From Prorocentrum cordatum (Eukaryota; Sar; Dinophyceae; Prorocentrales; Prorocentraceae), in NCBI GenBank assembly GCA_963575745.1, contig CAUYUJ010007458.1:62001-126000 (forward strand): a DNA stretch of 64,000 bases, in the 5' to 3' direction. The position numbers were made by a program, and so were the translations under genes. This document shows positions 1-9,819 of this stretch, one piece after another. Below the pieces are notes generated by a model. It was not told the DNA's origin and did not search any database. It saw nothing but the letters and a program-made list of their open reading frames with translations. The stretch's first letter is position 1; every line of letters starts with the position of its first letter.

Positions 1-489
1 TGATAAGTATACACAGGGTCGCCCGGTCGGCACAGGGGCTCGGTGCACAGACGTCCCGGCTGGGGGAGCGTCTACGCACCGCACTCCGCCGCCGAGCGCA
101 CTGCCCTCCGGGCCGCCCAGACGACATAGAGCATACACGGAGCCTCCACGAGGACCTGAAGACTATACTTGTGTTTGTGTGTGTGTGTGCGTGTGTGTGC
201 GTGTGTGTGTGTTGTATGTGTGCGCGTGGTTTTTGGGTAGTCTCAAGTGTCTGTTTAGTCGCGTTGTGTATTCGGTCGTGTCACAAGACTGGTGGCCCAA
301 CGTCAAGGACACCTGCGACGGTCATTGAAAAACGTATCAAGTCCAACGGGAAACTGAATATGCTTATGACCCGCTCAAACAAACAAAAAACCCCTCGCGA
401 AAGAAATTACCCCTTCCTCCTCCACCCCTGCCTTTCGCTCCCTCTTCCCGGCTGGTCTGCCGAGACCACCGCCGCGAGCCCGGCGGCGC
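1..489. other. gene-poor left edge with TG microsatellite
   Basis: Apart from a TG/TGCG dinucleotide tract at about 170-213, I see nothing that can be called. The reading frame of the RAD54-like exon that ends near 490 continues open on the minus strand to about 364, but the predicted residues after the conserved block lose family resemblance, so it is not clear where the gene stops. Confidence 0.6.
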
Positions 490-600
490 CTGCCGGCGCA
501 GCACCCGCTCCTCCAGCGTGCCGTGGGCCGCCAGGCGGTACACGAAGACGCGACGGCGCTGGCCCTGGCGCCACACCCGCGCCGCGGCCTGCTGGTCGAC
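490..600 (-). CDS. RAD54: RAD54-like SNF2 ATPase, exon with helicase motif VI
   Basis: This exon encodes 37 residues that match helicase motif VI of RAD54-type SNF2 ATPases, which remodel nucleosomes and drive Rad51-dependent strand exchange in homologous recombination. Visible hallmarks are QAAARVWRQGQ (family form QAMARVWRDGQ), VFVYRL and GTLEERVLRRQ (family GTIEEKIxxRQ). The acceptor is TGCAG at 605-601, giving phase 0, and the exon joins exactly to the preceding one so that NPA|VDQQA is formed. After RRQ the family would continue with a conserved VVD-type tail. Here a frame shifted by one base gives GLAAVVSADQ, which fits better than the direct frame, so either a one-base deletion or a further intron lies near 480-490. 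The assignment to SNF2 is firm; RAD54 rather than a close relative is likely from the ARVWRxGQ form. Confidence 0.8.
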
Positions 601-3127
601 CTGCACTGCGCGGGGACCGCCCCTCTCGCCGCCCGATTTTGTCTCTCCCGACCTCGTCGGAATCAAGCGGACCGTTTTCGGGTCCCCCGGAGGCTTCCAG
701 GGCTGACCCTCGCAATCTGACGGGAGGCAAGTGTGTGGACTGTCTTGGGCATCCCGAGGTTCTCCCGACATGCAAGGAATAAAATGTGTGGACCGTTTTC
801 GGTCGCCCGGAGGACGCCAGGCGCCAGATTTGCTTCGCAAACTCGGCGTCTGGAGGTCATTCCCAGGCCCCGCGAGTGACTGACACAGAAGCGACAGGGG
901 ATGCAAACCCAGTCCCAGGGAAGGGGTCGAAAGGTCCGGGGGTCCAGAGCACGAGCAATCACGACGTCGGATGGACGATGAACAAGGCCGTCCACGACGA
1001 TAAACATTCGAACACCGACCGAGAACGACAGGCAGCAAACATCCCAGAAGGGCGCAACGAGGAAATAAACCGACACGACCTCCGACATAATCGAACCGAC
1101 CGAATGCAACCGACTGCGACGCAACCCAACTGATCAAACCGCGGCCCCCCTTGATGAATACGAGGCGAGGCGAGTCGCCGACGTATGTCCAGAAGGACAG
1201 CCCTATGAGAGCACGACGACTGAGCCGTAGCCCAGGATACACTTTCGTTCCCCGTATGGTTCTTTCGCGGGAAAGCGCGCAGAGAAAGAGCGAGGGCGAC
1301 GATGACGACGACGCCGATGAAGAAGAGCAATAACTGATCACCAAATGACCAGCTGATCACCAAATGTCGCAGGTGTCCTCGCGCAAAGCGCCGCGAGGCA
1401 CGAATCGCGCTGATCCCCGCGCCGGCAAGCAGGCCAGAAGACCAGAGGACACGACTGGGGTCGTGGGATTCGGGGCGGAGGGGGGAAGACCGAGAAGGTG
1501 AGGAGGGAAGCGGAAGAGCGAGAAGGATGGGATGATGGCGATCAGCGTGTTGTCCCTACCCCTGCTCTCGCCAGAACTCCACGAGGGGTCGAGTGAGGGT
1601 ATGGAGAAGAGGCCGGCCTCTGGAGGCTAAGCGCTTTGTCCGTGCCCTGCTCCCCCCCCTGGCAGCCACGCCTCGGGGCTGCAAGGGTATGGCTCGGACG
1701 TCGACCCCCGAGGATGAGGGATGCTCGCCATCGCTCGGACGTCCATTCCCCCGGTGCGTCTGGCGGCTTCGTGCGCGCATTTTGCTTCGCCGCAAGATGA
1801 CCCCCAAAAGGGCTCCTCGATGGTCCGCGCCGAGAACGAAGGCACACGTCCGAGCGATGCCAAGAATGAGGTGGGGTGGGGGGAGACGGAGGGGGGGAGG
1901 CCGGGGGAATGAGAGAGAGAAGGGGGAGGCGGGGCAGGCAGAGGGGGGCCGAGGAGCGGAAAAGGGGCGAGAAGGACGGCGCGAGGCAGAGGAGGAGGAG
2001 GCGGCGAGGGAGAAAGAAGGGGCGGGGGAGGCGAGGAGGGGCGGGGAAGGGGGAGGAGAAGCGAGGAGGGGCATGGCCATTGCCCCTCCCATGCCGCATG
2101 GGCGGCGAACGGGGAGGAGGATCGGGACGATGCGTACCCCACGGGGTCGGAAGAAGCAGGTAGAAACGTGAAGTAGGACGTCGTTGAAAGCAGATTGAGT
2201 TCCGTCGGTCGTTGAAGCGGGAAGGCGCTGAAAGTATACATATCGGAATATGGGAATCCAACAAATACGTACTTTCAACGACCGATCAGTACGAGGACCA
2301 CAAGGGAGAGCAGAGGGGGGCAGGGAGGAACCCAAGGAGCGCCCGCGCTAACGTCGCCGTCGCGTCGAGGCGTTACCCGCCGCCCATCATGGCGGCACCT
2401 TCCCCAGTCATTCCGACGCTGTGGCCGAGAGGGAGGGGGGCGTGGAGGTCGGGAGAGGGGAGTTGAGCCGAGCCGCCTCTACGGCGAGGGTGCGTTGCAA
2501 TGGTAGGCAGGGTTGAGTGGTCCACTTCTCGGGGGCAAGCCTTACGTGCTCAACCATGGGCCTTGTTCCCCGTCCTCCTCGGGCGGCCTTCGGTCTTCGG
2601 CGCCACAGCTGGGTGGTTGCGTTTAGCAAGGGGTACATGGCAAAGGCGGGCTACGTGGGGAACCAAAACGATGTGTGCTGTGTTCCAGAGTTGATGCTGA
2701 AACTTGGTGTATCCATGGGTCCAGGCGCTGGACACGGGGCATCGAGGGTCCTGTTGGTTTGTCCGTGTACGGCTCTCAGCAGAAAAGTGGTGAGAGCATT
2801 GCTGTCATGCTGATTGCGCTCTTATAGCGCTGGAGGTAATGGCTCGCACTCGTTCAGTATTATTATGTTCAGGTCGGACATACACCCCATACAGGCGGTT
2901 CTTCAACCCAAATAGATATTTTAAGGTCACAAATGCTAAACCATGTTCAAAATAATCAAACACTGTCCCCAGTTGTTTGACTATGTTTGAATGTCCCCCC
3001 CCCTGTAGAGGGACATCCCCCCACCTTAATATGATGTGATTGACGCGTCGAAATCCCAATAACACGATGCCAAGGTTCTCCTTCGTGCACTCTGCCTCGC
3101 CGTTCCTGCTTCTGCACATGGGGTGAC
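601..3127 (-). other. GT-AG intron of the RAD54-like gene
   Basis: This is the 2,527-nt interval between two phase-0 exons, with GT at 3127-3126 and AG at 602-601 on the minus strand. It holds purine-rich plus-strand tracts (about 1875-2080) and an AT-richer patch (about 2820-3050) with no coding support. Open frames in it look compositional. Confidence 0.65.
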
Positions 3128-3190
3128 CGCGGGGTTCCAGTCGGGCTCCAGGAGCACCAGGCGGCTTGCGCCGACGATGTTTAGCCCCAC
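3128..3190 (-). CDS. RAD54: RAD54-like SNF2 ATPase, exon with helicase motif V
   Basis: A 63-nt, 21-codon exon encodes VGLNIVGASRLVLLEPDWNPA without a break in two stretches that match motif V of RAD54-like ATPases: GLNLIGA and the DPDWNPA signature that contacts ATP and DNA. It is flanked by CAG at 3193-3191 and by a GT donor at 3127-3126. Both edges are phase 0 and fit the exons on either side. The bases just upstream read LSSRSQ in the same frame, resembling the family LSSKAGG, but the exon at 4306-4416 already supplies LLSSRAGG, so I place the acceptor at 3191. Spliced cDNA would decide. Confidence 0.8.
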
Positions 3191-4305
3191 CTGACTGCGG
3201 CTCGAGAGCGTGGCCACCGCTCTCCTCGTGTTCCTTCTTGACGTCATCCTTCGTCCTTGTCTCCTTCTCTGCTTCCCCCATCGCTACCGCCTCTATTATC
3301 ACTCAGGCGCCTCCTCCTCCTCCGCTTCGATCCTGTGGTCCTCAACGTCGGCTTCGTCCCCCTTTGCTTCCGATATGCTCCTTCTCTTCCACCTCCTGCT
3401 GCTCCTCCATCGTCCCTCCTGGTGACCAGAATGCGAATCCAACCGCAGCGATGTGTGCCACCCAAAAGCCACGCCCAAAAACAAACACGCGGAAAGTGAA
3501 CACACAAGCTGTGTTACTCTCCTCTGCACGCTCATCCTCCTCATCCGCCTCCTTCTCTGAACACGCAAATCCACTCAGCATCGGTCCACCGACCCCGCCC
3601 ATTGCCCATTCCGGCCAATGTTTCGAGCAGCGTCCAGCCATGGTGACGAGAACCTCCAGAGACGACAGCACATCTTCGAAACAACGACGTCGACACCATC
3701 GCCCCTCGTCCCTCCTGCCCTGGCCCTTTCCCGCCCCCATCCTCCCGTGCGTTTGGGCAAAAGCTCCCTTGTCTAACGTCTACTCGCGATGATACAACGC
3801 ACGTTGCCAGAGCCACCCCCCCATCTCCCCTCCCCCCGATAGCGTCACACTTCGCACTGGCGCTGTCTGGAAATGGCTACACGAACCTGGTTCCCAGACA
3901 ACGCCAGCGCAAATGGTGACGCCTCTGGCCCCTTCCCTCCCTCCAAGTAATGATTCTTGACTGGCAGGACAACAAGATACCGTTTCTCCACTCGGTGTTT
4001 CACAGATGGGGTCCTGAGGGACGGGGTCCTAATAAAGAAGACGAGGTGCTCAAATAACGAACATTTCCCTTTGGATCCTTTCCTATTCTTAGGCCCCCAT
4101 CCCTCAGGACCCCATCCTGGAGCCACCGATCTACGAACCTCTCCCAGGGTAGGCTCTGACTAGAATTTCTAGCGAATCCAGCCGTGGTAAGGAGGGCCGC
4201 CCAGGAGCCCCAGAAAGGGGTAGCGGTACATCGTCCTCCTCTGCTTCACGCAGGACGACGGGAGTAAGGCTCTAAGTTTCCAAGGTTCGCTCGCCCCATG
4301 GCCGC
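3191..4305 (-). other. GC-AG intron of the RAD54-like gene
   Basis: A 1,115-nt interval links LLSSRAGG to VGLN in phase 0. Its donor is GC (4305-4304) rather than GT, and the acceptor is CAG. GC donors are reported as common in dinoflagellates. The interval contains pyrimidine-rich blocks on the plus strand (about 3245-3420) and no convincing gene. Confidence 0.6.
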
Positions 4306-4416
4306 CCCGCCGGCCCGGGAGGACAGCAGCATGACGCGGCAGCCCCGCCCCGCGTTGAAGGCCGAGACGAGCTCCAACCGCGACCTCGGCCCGTCCGCGT
4401 CCTCGTTGTGATCATC
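4306..4416 (-). CDS. RAD54: RAD54-like SNF2 ATPase, exon upstream of motif V
   Basis: Thirty-seven codons include RxRLELVSAFN followed by VMLLSSRAGG. In RAD54-family proteins the same order is RQxIVDRFN followed by FLLSSKAGG, at the end of the segment leading into motif V. The 3' edge (GGG|GC at 4306/4305) joins in phase 0 to the next exon. The 5' edge is placed after CTAG at 4420-4417, which keeps phase 0, but is less certain. Earlier exons (motifs I-IV, including the DEAH box) were not found up to 26.7 kb. They lie beyond the window's other genes, are lost, or were missed. The giant copia insertion starts 1.3 kb upstream of this exon in the same orientation. Confidence 0.75.
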
Positions 4417-5718
4417 CTAGCCCTCGTCGTCGTCGTCGCCGTCCTAGCCCTCTTGGTCGTGGCGATCGTCGTCCGCCCGTCTCCCTCCCGCCTCCTCCCT
4501 CTTCGTCCCTCCTCCCCCCCTTCCTCTCCTCTCCACCCTCCTCAATCCTTATCCTTCCATCCTCCCTCCTCCTTCCCGCCTCTCCCGCCTCCTTGCCCTC
4601 CTCGTCTCGCATTCGTTATTCTGGACCTCCTCTACGCTCCACCCCGATCGCGCTGAGCACAGTCACTCTCTGCTCTGGCCACCCTTCCCTCCCAGCGAAG
4701 CTGTGGAGATGGGGCGGTCGCGGAGCAGTACAGGAGATATGGTCGATTTCGGGGTGGGGAGATATGGGGTCGACGTCGGGCGGTAGACGACGACGTCAGG
4801 GAGGTCGAGGACACGGATAGGTGCAAAAAGTTCTAGCCAAACTATTGATACAGTGGTGGGACCAGAAGTGAAGCTGAGAGGAGTCGTCCTTTCCAATATC
4901 CTGCTCCTCCCCAACACTATGCTCGATCCTGACCTGATTGGGGTAGAGCCCGACAGCATGTCGGCCGGAATGCCCAAGTCCTGGCAGAGGGCCGAACATC
5001 GCCTGAGGCAAGTACGGTCAGCAAGCGAGAACAACAAGGCGAGGGATCGAATGCGTAGAGCGAGAGAAATAGTGTGACCTAGAAATGTGCACATGTGTGT
5101 ATATGCACGTGTAGTACAAACTCAATAAGAGGTGTCGATGACGTAACACGCACGACATATTTATATATATATGGAGAGAGAGAGAGAGATAGAGAGAGAT
5201 AGCGAGAAGCAGGGGGACAACGACGACGGCTGCACGCATATAACACTAGTAGTACAAGCAAGCGTCCACATGCACATACCTACAAACGCGGAGGCAAATC
5301 TCACACATCTGTATGCGTAACCTCAAAGGGTCTTTCATAAACCACTGGGCAATAATGGGAGAATCAACAATTTTTCCGCCGGCTTATTGACGGATTGGGA
5401 CCCCGACAAAAATTGGAAATTTAGCATTCTCGTCGGCGGATGCATGAGAGGGCATGAGGAGTGCTCAAAAATCCCATTGCTCAACGCCTGGCGGCCTCCT
5501 CCTCCTCCTCCTCTTCCTCCTCCTCTCCGACACACCACCGCCACCGCTGCTGCGCGCGCTGGAACACGCACCGCGGAGGCCTGAGATGACATGAGACGGG
5601 AGGGGGAGGAGGAGGAGGAGGAGAAGGACGGAGTGGCAGGAGGAGGGAGGGGAAGGAGGAGGAGGGACGAGGTTCTATTCCCCGCCGAGAGCTTAGGGGG
5701 GGTGCATCATTAAAGACC
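4417..5718. other. no supported gene; pyrimidine tract and microsatellites
   Basis: The stretch holds a pyrimidine-rich tract (about 4420-4620), a TA plus GA microsatellite (about 5157-5212), and a GA/GGA-rich tract (about 5590-5670). A 74-codon plus-strand frame at 4853-5077 has natural-looking composition but no recognisable family and no supporting splice context. Confidence 0.5.
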
Positions 5719-5723
5719 CTCTG
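5719..5723. repeat. target site duplication, left copy (CTCTG)
   Basis: CTCTG abuts the outer edge of the LTR at 5724 and is identical to 23626-23630 at the other edge. A 5-bp duplication is the usual product of copia integrase. Confidence 0.95.
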
Positions 5724-5919
5724 TGTGTATGGGGTTGAAGTACAAGGGTACAAAACCCCTGATCCGTCGGTAGAGAGAAGGAGGGATAGATGGATATCTT
5801 TCCCTCCCGCACGATCAAAGTCTGATCGATCTATCTCAATACCTGAGCCCAAACGGCCAGGCGCAGGAGAGGTAAGGATAAGGAGTACATATGAGGGTAT
5901 TACACGGGTTCCATTCACA
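5724..5919 (-). repeat. 3' LTR
   Basis: A 196-bp LTR; read on the minus strand it starts TGTGAATGG and ends CCATACACA. It matches the 23430-23625 copy except for three transitions near 5753-5775. It is very short for an element of this length. Confidence 0.95.
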
Positions 5920-5930
5920 CCCCCCGCCCC
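5920..5930 (-). other. polypurine tract
   Basis: On the minus strand GGGGCGGGGGG lies immediately 5' of the 3' LTR. This is where a polypurine tract must sit to prime plus-strand DNA synthesis. Confidence 0.8.
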
Positions 5931-6601
5931 GAATCCCGCCCGTGAAGGCAGGACTCGGGAACAGAGGAAGGGAATCCGTAACCTCTGAACTCCTTTAGTC
6001 CTTAAGTCAGGAGGCAGCTGGGCTTAAAATCAGCGAAGCCACAGCTGCAAAGTGAAGTTAGAAGGAGCACCCTGAGTCCCCCTTTCTTCGCCAGGCACAC
6101 TTTGGTGCCCCCTCGGTGCGCCCCCCAAAACGCTTCGGCACTCGAGGGCGGAGAAGAATGAGACAAGGGTGGGCGGAGAAAGAAGATCTGAGCGTTAAAG
6201 CAACATGCAAACTGCCTCGCTTCTGCGAGGCAGGTGTTGCCACCAGCTATCAGATTATTCTCGACGCAATCAGGTTTAAACTGTTGAAATATGCATGCTG
6301 AGATCGTGCTGACGAACACGACCTTGAAATGAAACGCATCTTTGCGTGAAAGCAAATGTCTGGCCAGACAGAATGTCGTGTTGATGAACACGAAAAATCA
6401 TGTGTATAAATTCTGTTTGGCGACCCCCGTTGGCGCTGCTCCTTTGGAGGCTGCCTCGGTTATCGCAAACGGTACTTGTGTGCGTGGCCACTTGTGTTAT
6501 ATAATGAAGTGGCCTAAAACTATGAAATAGCCACCGCTCAAGGCGAACTTTGGTTATCTTGAAGTTCGTGCCTTTGAGCGGTGGGCATTGCGGCCGACTC
6601 G
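5931..6601 (-). other. 3' untranslated region of the retrotransposon
   Basis: There are about 670 nt between the last stop codon and the polypurine tract without a convincing reading frame. Two hairpins lie at its start in the transcript: 6531-6584 (stem of about 19-22 bp containing CCACCGCTCAAGGC and its complement) and 6486-6514 (GGCCACTT with AAGTGGCC). Confidence 0.65.
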
Positions 6602-9535
6602 CTACGCGCTGCCGTTCTTGTAGAACCTGCGGTCCCACATCCTCTGGCCGTTGTACGTCGCGTAGCTCGTCGCGAATGTCTCCCAAGCCGTTCTTGGGAT
6701 CCAGTTGCGAAACCAATCATTGTACGTGATGTCCTGGATGTATACGTACTCATCGTTGTTGATCGCGATGTAGATCCAACAGTTGATGTAGTAACTCCAG
6801 TACCTGGGACCCCAGTAGCTGTCCTCGAGGTCATCGCGCCAGTACGCGGCGTAATCTGATGTACGCGCTCTCTTGGCACGCGGCCCCGCGGGCGTGTAGT
6901 CCGTCGCTCCTGAGGCGCTGGGCGCAGCAGCATCGCCAGGAGCAGGGCGCGGCGGCGGCCGCGGATGGCGCGGCTCCATGGCATCATCGGACTGGTGGGA
7001 TTGTGTATCGGGATCGGTTCTCATCCCTGTATCAACCCCCCTCTGGTCGGTATGTGCCGGATCGAGGGAGCCTAACAACTCATTGGCAATCGCGGCAAGC
7101 TTACGCTGAGTGAACTGCTCACGGGTTCCATCCCTTCTAGGGAGAGAAACCGTGACCAGTCCGCGGGCCTGCCGCGTCTGCCTGTCGAGGCGCCCCTCGT
7201 TCAGCCACCATTTCCTCCGACCAGCCTGTCCTGTCCTAATACTGACGTCGAGGATGTCCCACGCATCGCGCATGTCCTCCACGGTCCAGGGCTTCTTGCC
7301 GATGTTCACGCGGGCACCTGTCATTTGGTGGTGGAACTTGAGGTCGTTGAGAAAGCGTTGTACGAGATTGGCGAATGGGTAGTACAGAGGTCGGTCGTCC
7401 TCGGATTCGCCCATCAGTCTGCACTCGTGTGCAGGAGGGCTACCTGATTCGACCCACTTCTGATGCCTCTTTCTGGACGCATTGGCCAATCTCCGCAACT
7501 GATCTTTCTCATTGCCTGCGTGCGATCGCGCACCCGTCATAATGACGTGCGCACCGTCCTTCATGTATCTCGCGATGTGGTCCTCCGAGAGTGTCGTCTT
7601 GATCCAGTTCGTCAGCTTCTGGAGGTACGCGAGATCGCTCTGTGTGGCGGTGCTCTTACCCGTGGCGCCTACGGCCACGGTATACTGCCAACAGATATCA
7701 CAAAGTGCGCCGTCACCTGTGACAATCCCGAGGGACAGATCTCGACCGCAATTCTCACAGAGCGGTATGGGATGCAAGATCGTCTCGGGGGCCCCTTCCG
7801 AAGTGAGGTGATCGCGGGATCCCCAGCGGGTGTCCTGACCGCGAGCGAGGCTCTGGCCGATCTGATTGATCGCCTCACGATTGGTCTCGGTGTTCGGTCG
7901 GGAAGCGATTGATCTACTTAAACCCTCGATCTCGATCCTAGACAATCTTTCCCCTGGCAGTCCTTTGTGCTCTATCTTGGTGTTGTCCGTATCCTCGGCA
8001 CCGCCGTGGCATACGTTCTCCTCGCGAAGACGGCGAGCTTTCTCCTGCAAGGTAGCCTCGTTGTCGCCCTCCTCGCGCTTGAGTCCCGTCTGCTCGGCTA
8101 AGATACGTACCATGGTTTCCTGATCGGGAGCTGCAGACGCAACGCTGCCTGGATCCTGGGGAATATCCTGCTCAGCGCCTTGCTCACGAGGCGCAGCAAG
8201 TGTTTCCACCAGCTCTTCCCATACAGGAAAGTCTGGATTACCGTATGTCTCAGCACAATGTTTGAATAGGTCACGCAATGCCTGGAGTGCAGGATGTTTC
8301 TCATGGATGGCCTCTTTGATGAAATCTGGAAGCTCCGCAATACTATATTTCAAGATGTTCTGGTATACTTTGGAGATCCATTGAAAGATGTCTGTGGTCG
8401 ACTCCTCGATAGTCTCTGGGTCGAGGTAATGTACCAACTTTGTGAAGAAATGATCTGCACTGCAATTTGGTAAGTCACGTGCCCATTTGTGGGTATGATC
8501 GTAGTTCAATTGGTATGACTCTGCATTCCATGATTTCGATCCAAATCGAATCTCAAATTGTAAATGCGACTGTGTTCTGTCCATTACAATTCTGTCTGCG
8601 CCACTGTGTATCTCGATGATCTGTTTCATCTTGATCATCGGCGAATCCACCAGCAGCTCCGATGTCCAACAATATACACGGCAATCATCTGACTGTTTAA
8701 TCCATCTTGAATCCTCGTCGGGGTCGTAATCTGGACGGTTAAGGAAGTCCGATGGCGGGTCAATGATGTTGTCGAGGATGTTTGCCTCAATCTGCTCATC
8801 TGCTTGGATGTCTGCCGAGAGATCTGCTCTCATGTTGTCGTTCGCAGCTTTCTCCTCAGCAGTGAGCGTTATGTTCGATATGTCCACGATTACGGTGATC
8901 AAAGGATCACGCGATGATGCTGCAGTCTGTCGAGGATTGTCGCCCGTATGAGCGTTGTCCTCGGCAGGTGTGGCCACCAGCTCGTCGGGGTCGGGTGTCC
9001 GAGGAGCGGGCCTTCTGGGCGGTGTACGCGGAATACGTGGTCTATGAATGCTCGGCATGCCAAGGTATGGTAAGCTGCCATCAGTCTTGTGCTGGAGTAT
9101 CTTTTCGCTGCATGATGTCGGACCTTTCAGGACGGTCTCCATATATGTTGGGTCAATGGCGTGTTCTTCGATACGAATCGGTAATGCAAAGACAACGCCC
9201 TTGAGGGGCATGCTTTTGTCATTATACCATATGTTTACCCATCGTAAACCGTAGTTGAGAATAGGTACTTGTACCGCGAAGAACTTGTCGAAGATGCCGA
9301 AATGGATGGTTGGACCATATATGTGTCCCTTGGTCAAGGCAATCTTGGTATTGTGATTGCCCTTGGGCCAGTGATTGTCGTAATGAAAGCATTTGGTAGA
9401 ACCCCAATTCTTGACGACAATGAAGTCTCCCATTCGAACATCATTAAATGCAGGACGACGGTCCCAATCTTTTGCATGATCTTCGATGTGATCGGTCGAA
9501 GAGCTTCGCGACAGTATGACAAGGCAATTAACCAT
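6602..9535 (-). CDS. retrotransposon second polyprotein, C-terminal segment
   Basis: A 977-codon open frame forms the 3'-most coding segment of the element. I recognise no enzyme family. The visible parts are an N-terminal globular-looking section rich in aromatic residues, a proline-rich linker, an acidic section, a zinc-ribbon-like pair CENC and CDIC coded around 7690-7760, a basic stretch, and a C-terminal tail of about 75 residues extraordinarily rich in Trp and Tyr. The natural continuation of the upstream frame enters this frame somewhere in 9480-9535, where the two open frames overlap, so a one-base shift separates it from the preceding segment. Codon use is ordinary and there are no internal stops over 2.9 kb, so it was under selection until recently. 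Confidence 0.75.
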   Translation of the reverse strand: MVNCLVILSRSSSTDHIEDHAKDWDRRPAFNDVRMGDFIVVKNWGSTKCFHYDNHWPKGNHNTKIALTKGHIYGPTIHFGIFDKFFAVQVPILNYGLRWVNIWYNDKSMPLKGVVFALPIRIEEHAIDPTYMETVLKGPTSCSEKILQHKTDGSLPYLGMPSIHRPRIPRTPPRRPAPRTPDPDELVATPAEDNAHTGDNPRQTAASSRDPLITVIVDISNITLTAEEKAANDNMRADLSADIQADEQIEANILDNIIDPPSDFLNRPDYDPDEDSRWIKQSDDCRVYCWTSELLVDSPMIKMKQIIEIHSGADRIVMDRTQSHLQFEIRFGSKSWNAESYQLNYDHTHKWARDLPNCSADHFFTKLVHYLDPETIEESTTDIFQWISKVYQNILKYSIAELPDFIKEAIHEKHPALQALRDLFKHCAETYGNPDFPVWEELVETLAAPREQGAEQDIPQDPGSVASAAPDQETMVRILAEQTGLKREEGDNEATLQEKARRLREENVCHGGAEDTDNTKIEHKGLPGERLSRIEIEGLSRSIASRPNTETNREAINQIGQSLARGQDTRWGSRDHLTSEGAPETILHPIPLCENCGRDLSLGIVTGDGALCDICWQYTVAVGATGKSTATQSDLAYLQKLTNWIKTTLSEDHIARYMKDGAHVIMTGARSHAGNEKDQLRRLANASRKRHQKWVESGSPPAHECRLMGESEDDRPLYYPFANLVQRFLNDLKFHHQMTGARVNIGKKPWTVEDMRDAWDILDVSIRTGQAGRRKWWLNEGRLDRQTRQARGLVTVSLPRRDGTREQFTQRKLAAIANELLGSLDPAHTDQRGVDTGMRTDPDTQSHQSDDAMEPRHPRPPPRPAPGDAAAPSASGATDYTPAGPRAKRARTSDYAAYWRDDLEDSYWGPRYWSYYINCWIYIAINNDEYVYIQDITYNDWFRNWIPRTAWETFATSYATYNGQRMWDRRFYKNGSA

Positions 9536-9819
9536 TCTTTATCATATGCTTTGTGATTGGTCTCCCGAATCATAGCGCGGACTATTTGTTCATCCAAGGC
9601 GTCGTCTGCAGATGTACGGCTAGCAGGGGTTTCCCCCAGCTTGACCGAAGGTGCTGACGCTGACGTTGTCCGTGGAGGCTCCATGTTCTGGTCGGGGTCG
9701 ACAGATGCGATCCCAGGAGGGTCGTCGATGAGCTCTCCAGGAAGGTAGGCGCAAATCTCGTACTTGCTCAATGGCTGTATTGCTGCCAATGGCGGGTAGT
9801 CCCATGGGTCGCCATCTGG
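9490..9819 (-). CDS. retrotransposon second polyprotein, linker segment
   Basis: About 110 codons continue in the same frame directly after the TGA at 9820-9822 that ends the Tpt1-like segment. The predicted residues are Pro/Ser/Asp-rich (PGELIDDPPG, DPDQNMEPPR), then helical (VRAMIRETNHKAYDKEWL). The frame then passes into the 977-codon frame by a one-base shift near 9480-9535. No family is recognised. In-frame continuity across a lone stop with a 10-codon gap before the next start suggests one original polyprotein. Confidence 0.6.

Noticed and set aside
364-1344. A single 326-codon minus-strand gene containing the motif VI segment
   Set aside because: Only the part below 600 resembles SNF2. 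The splice acceptor at 605-601 and exact joining to the exon at 3128-3190 show the upstream part is intron.
1542-2335. Minus-strand frames of about 240-260 codons rich in Pro, Ser and Leu
   Set aside because: They lie in a purine-rich plus-strand tract within the RAD54-like intron; three frames are open together.
4853-5077. Plus-strand 74-codon frame with natural composition
   Set aside because: No family, no splice context and opposite strand to the local gene; kept only as a remark.
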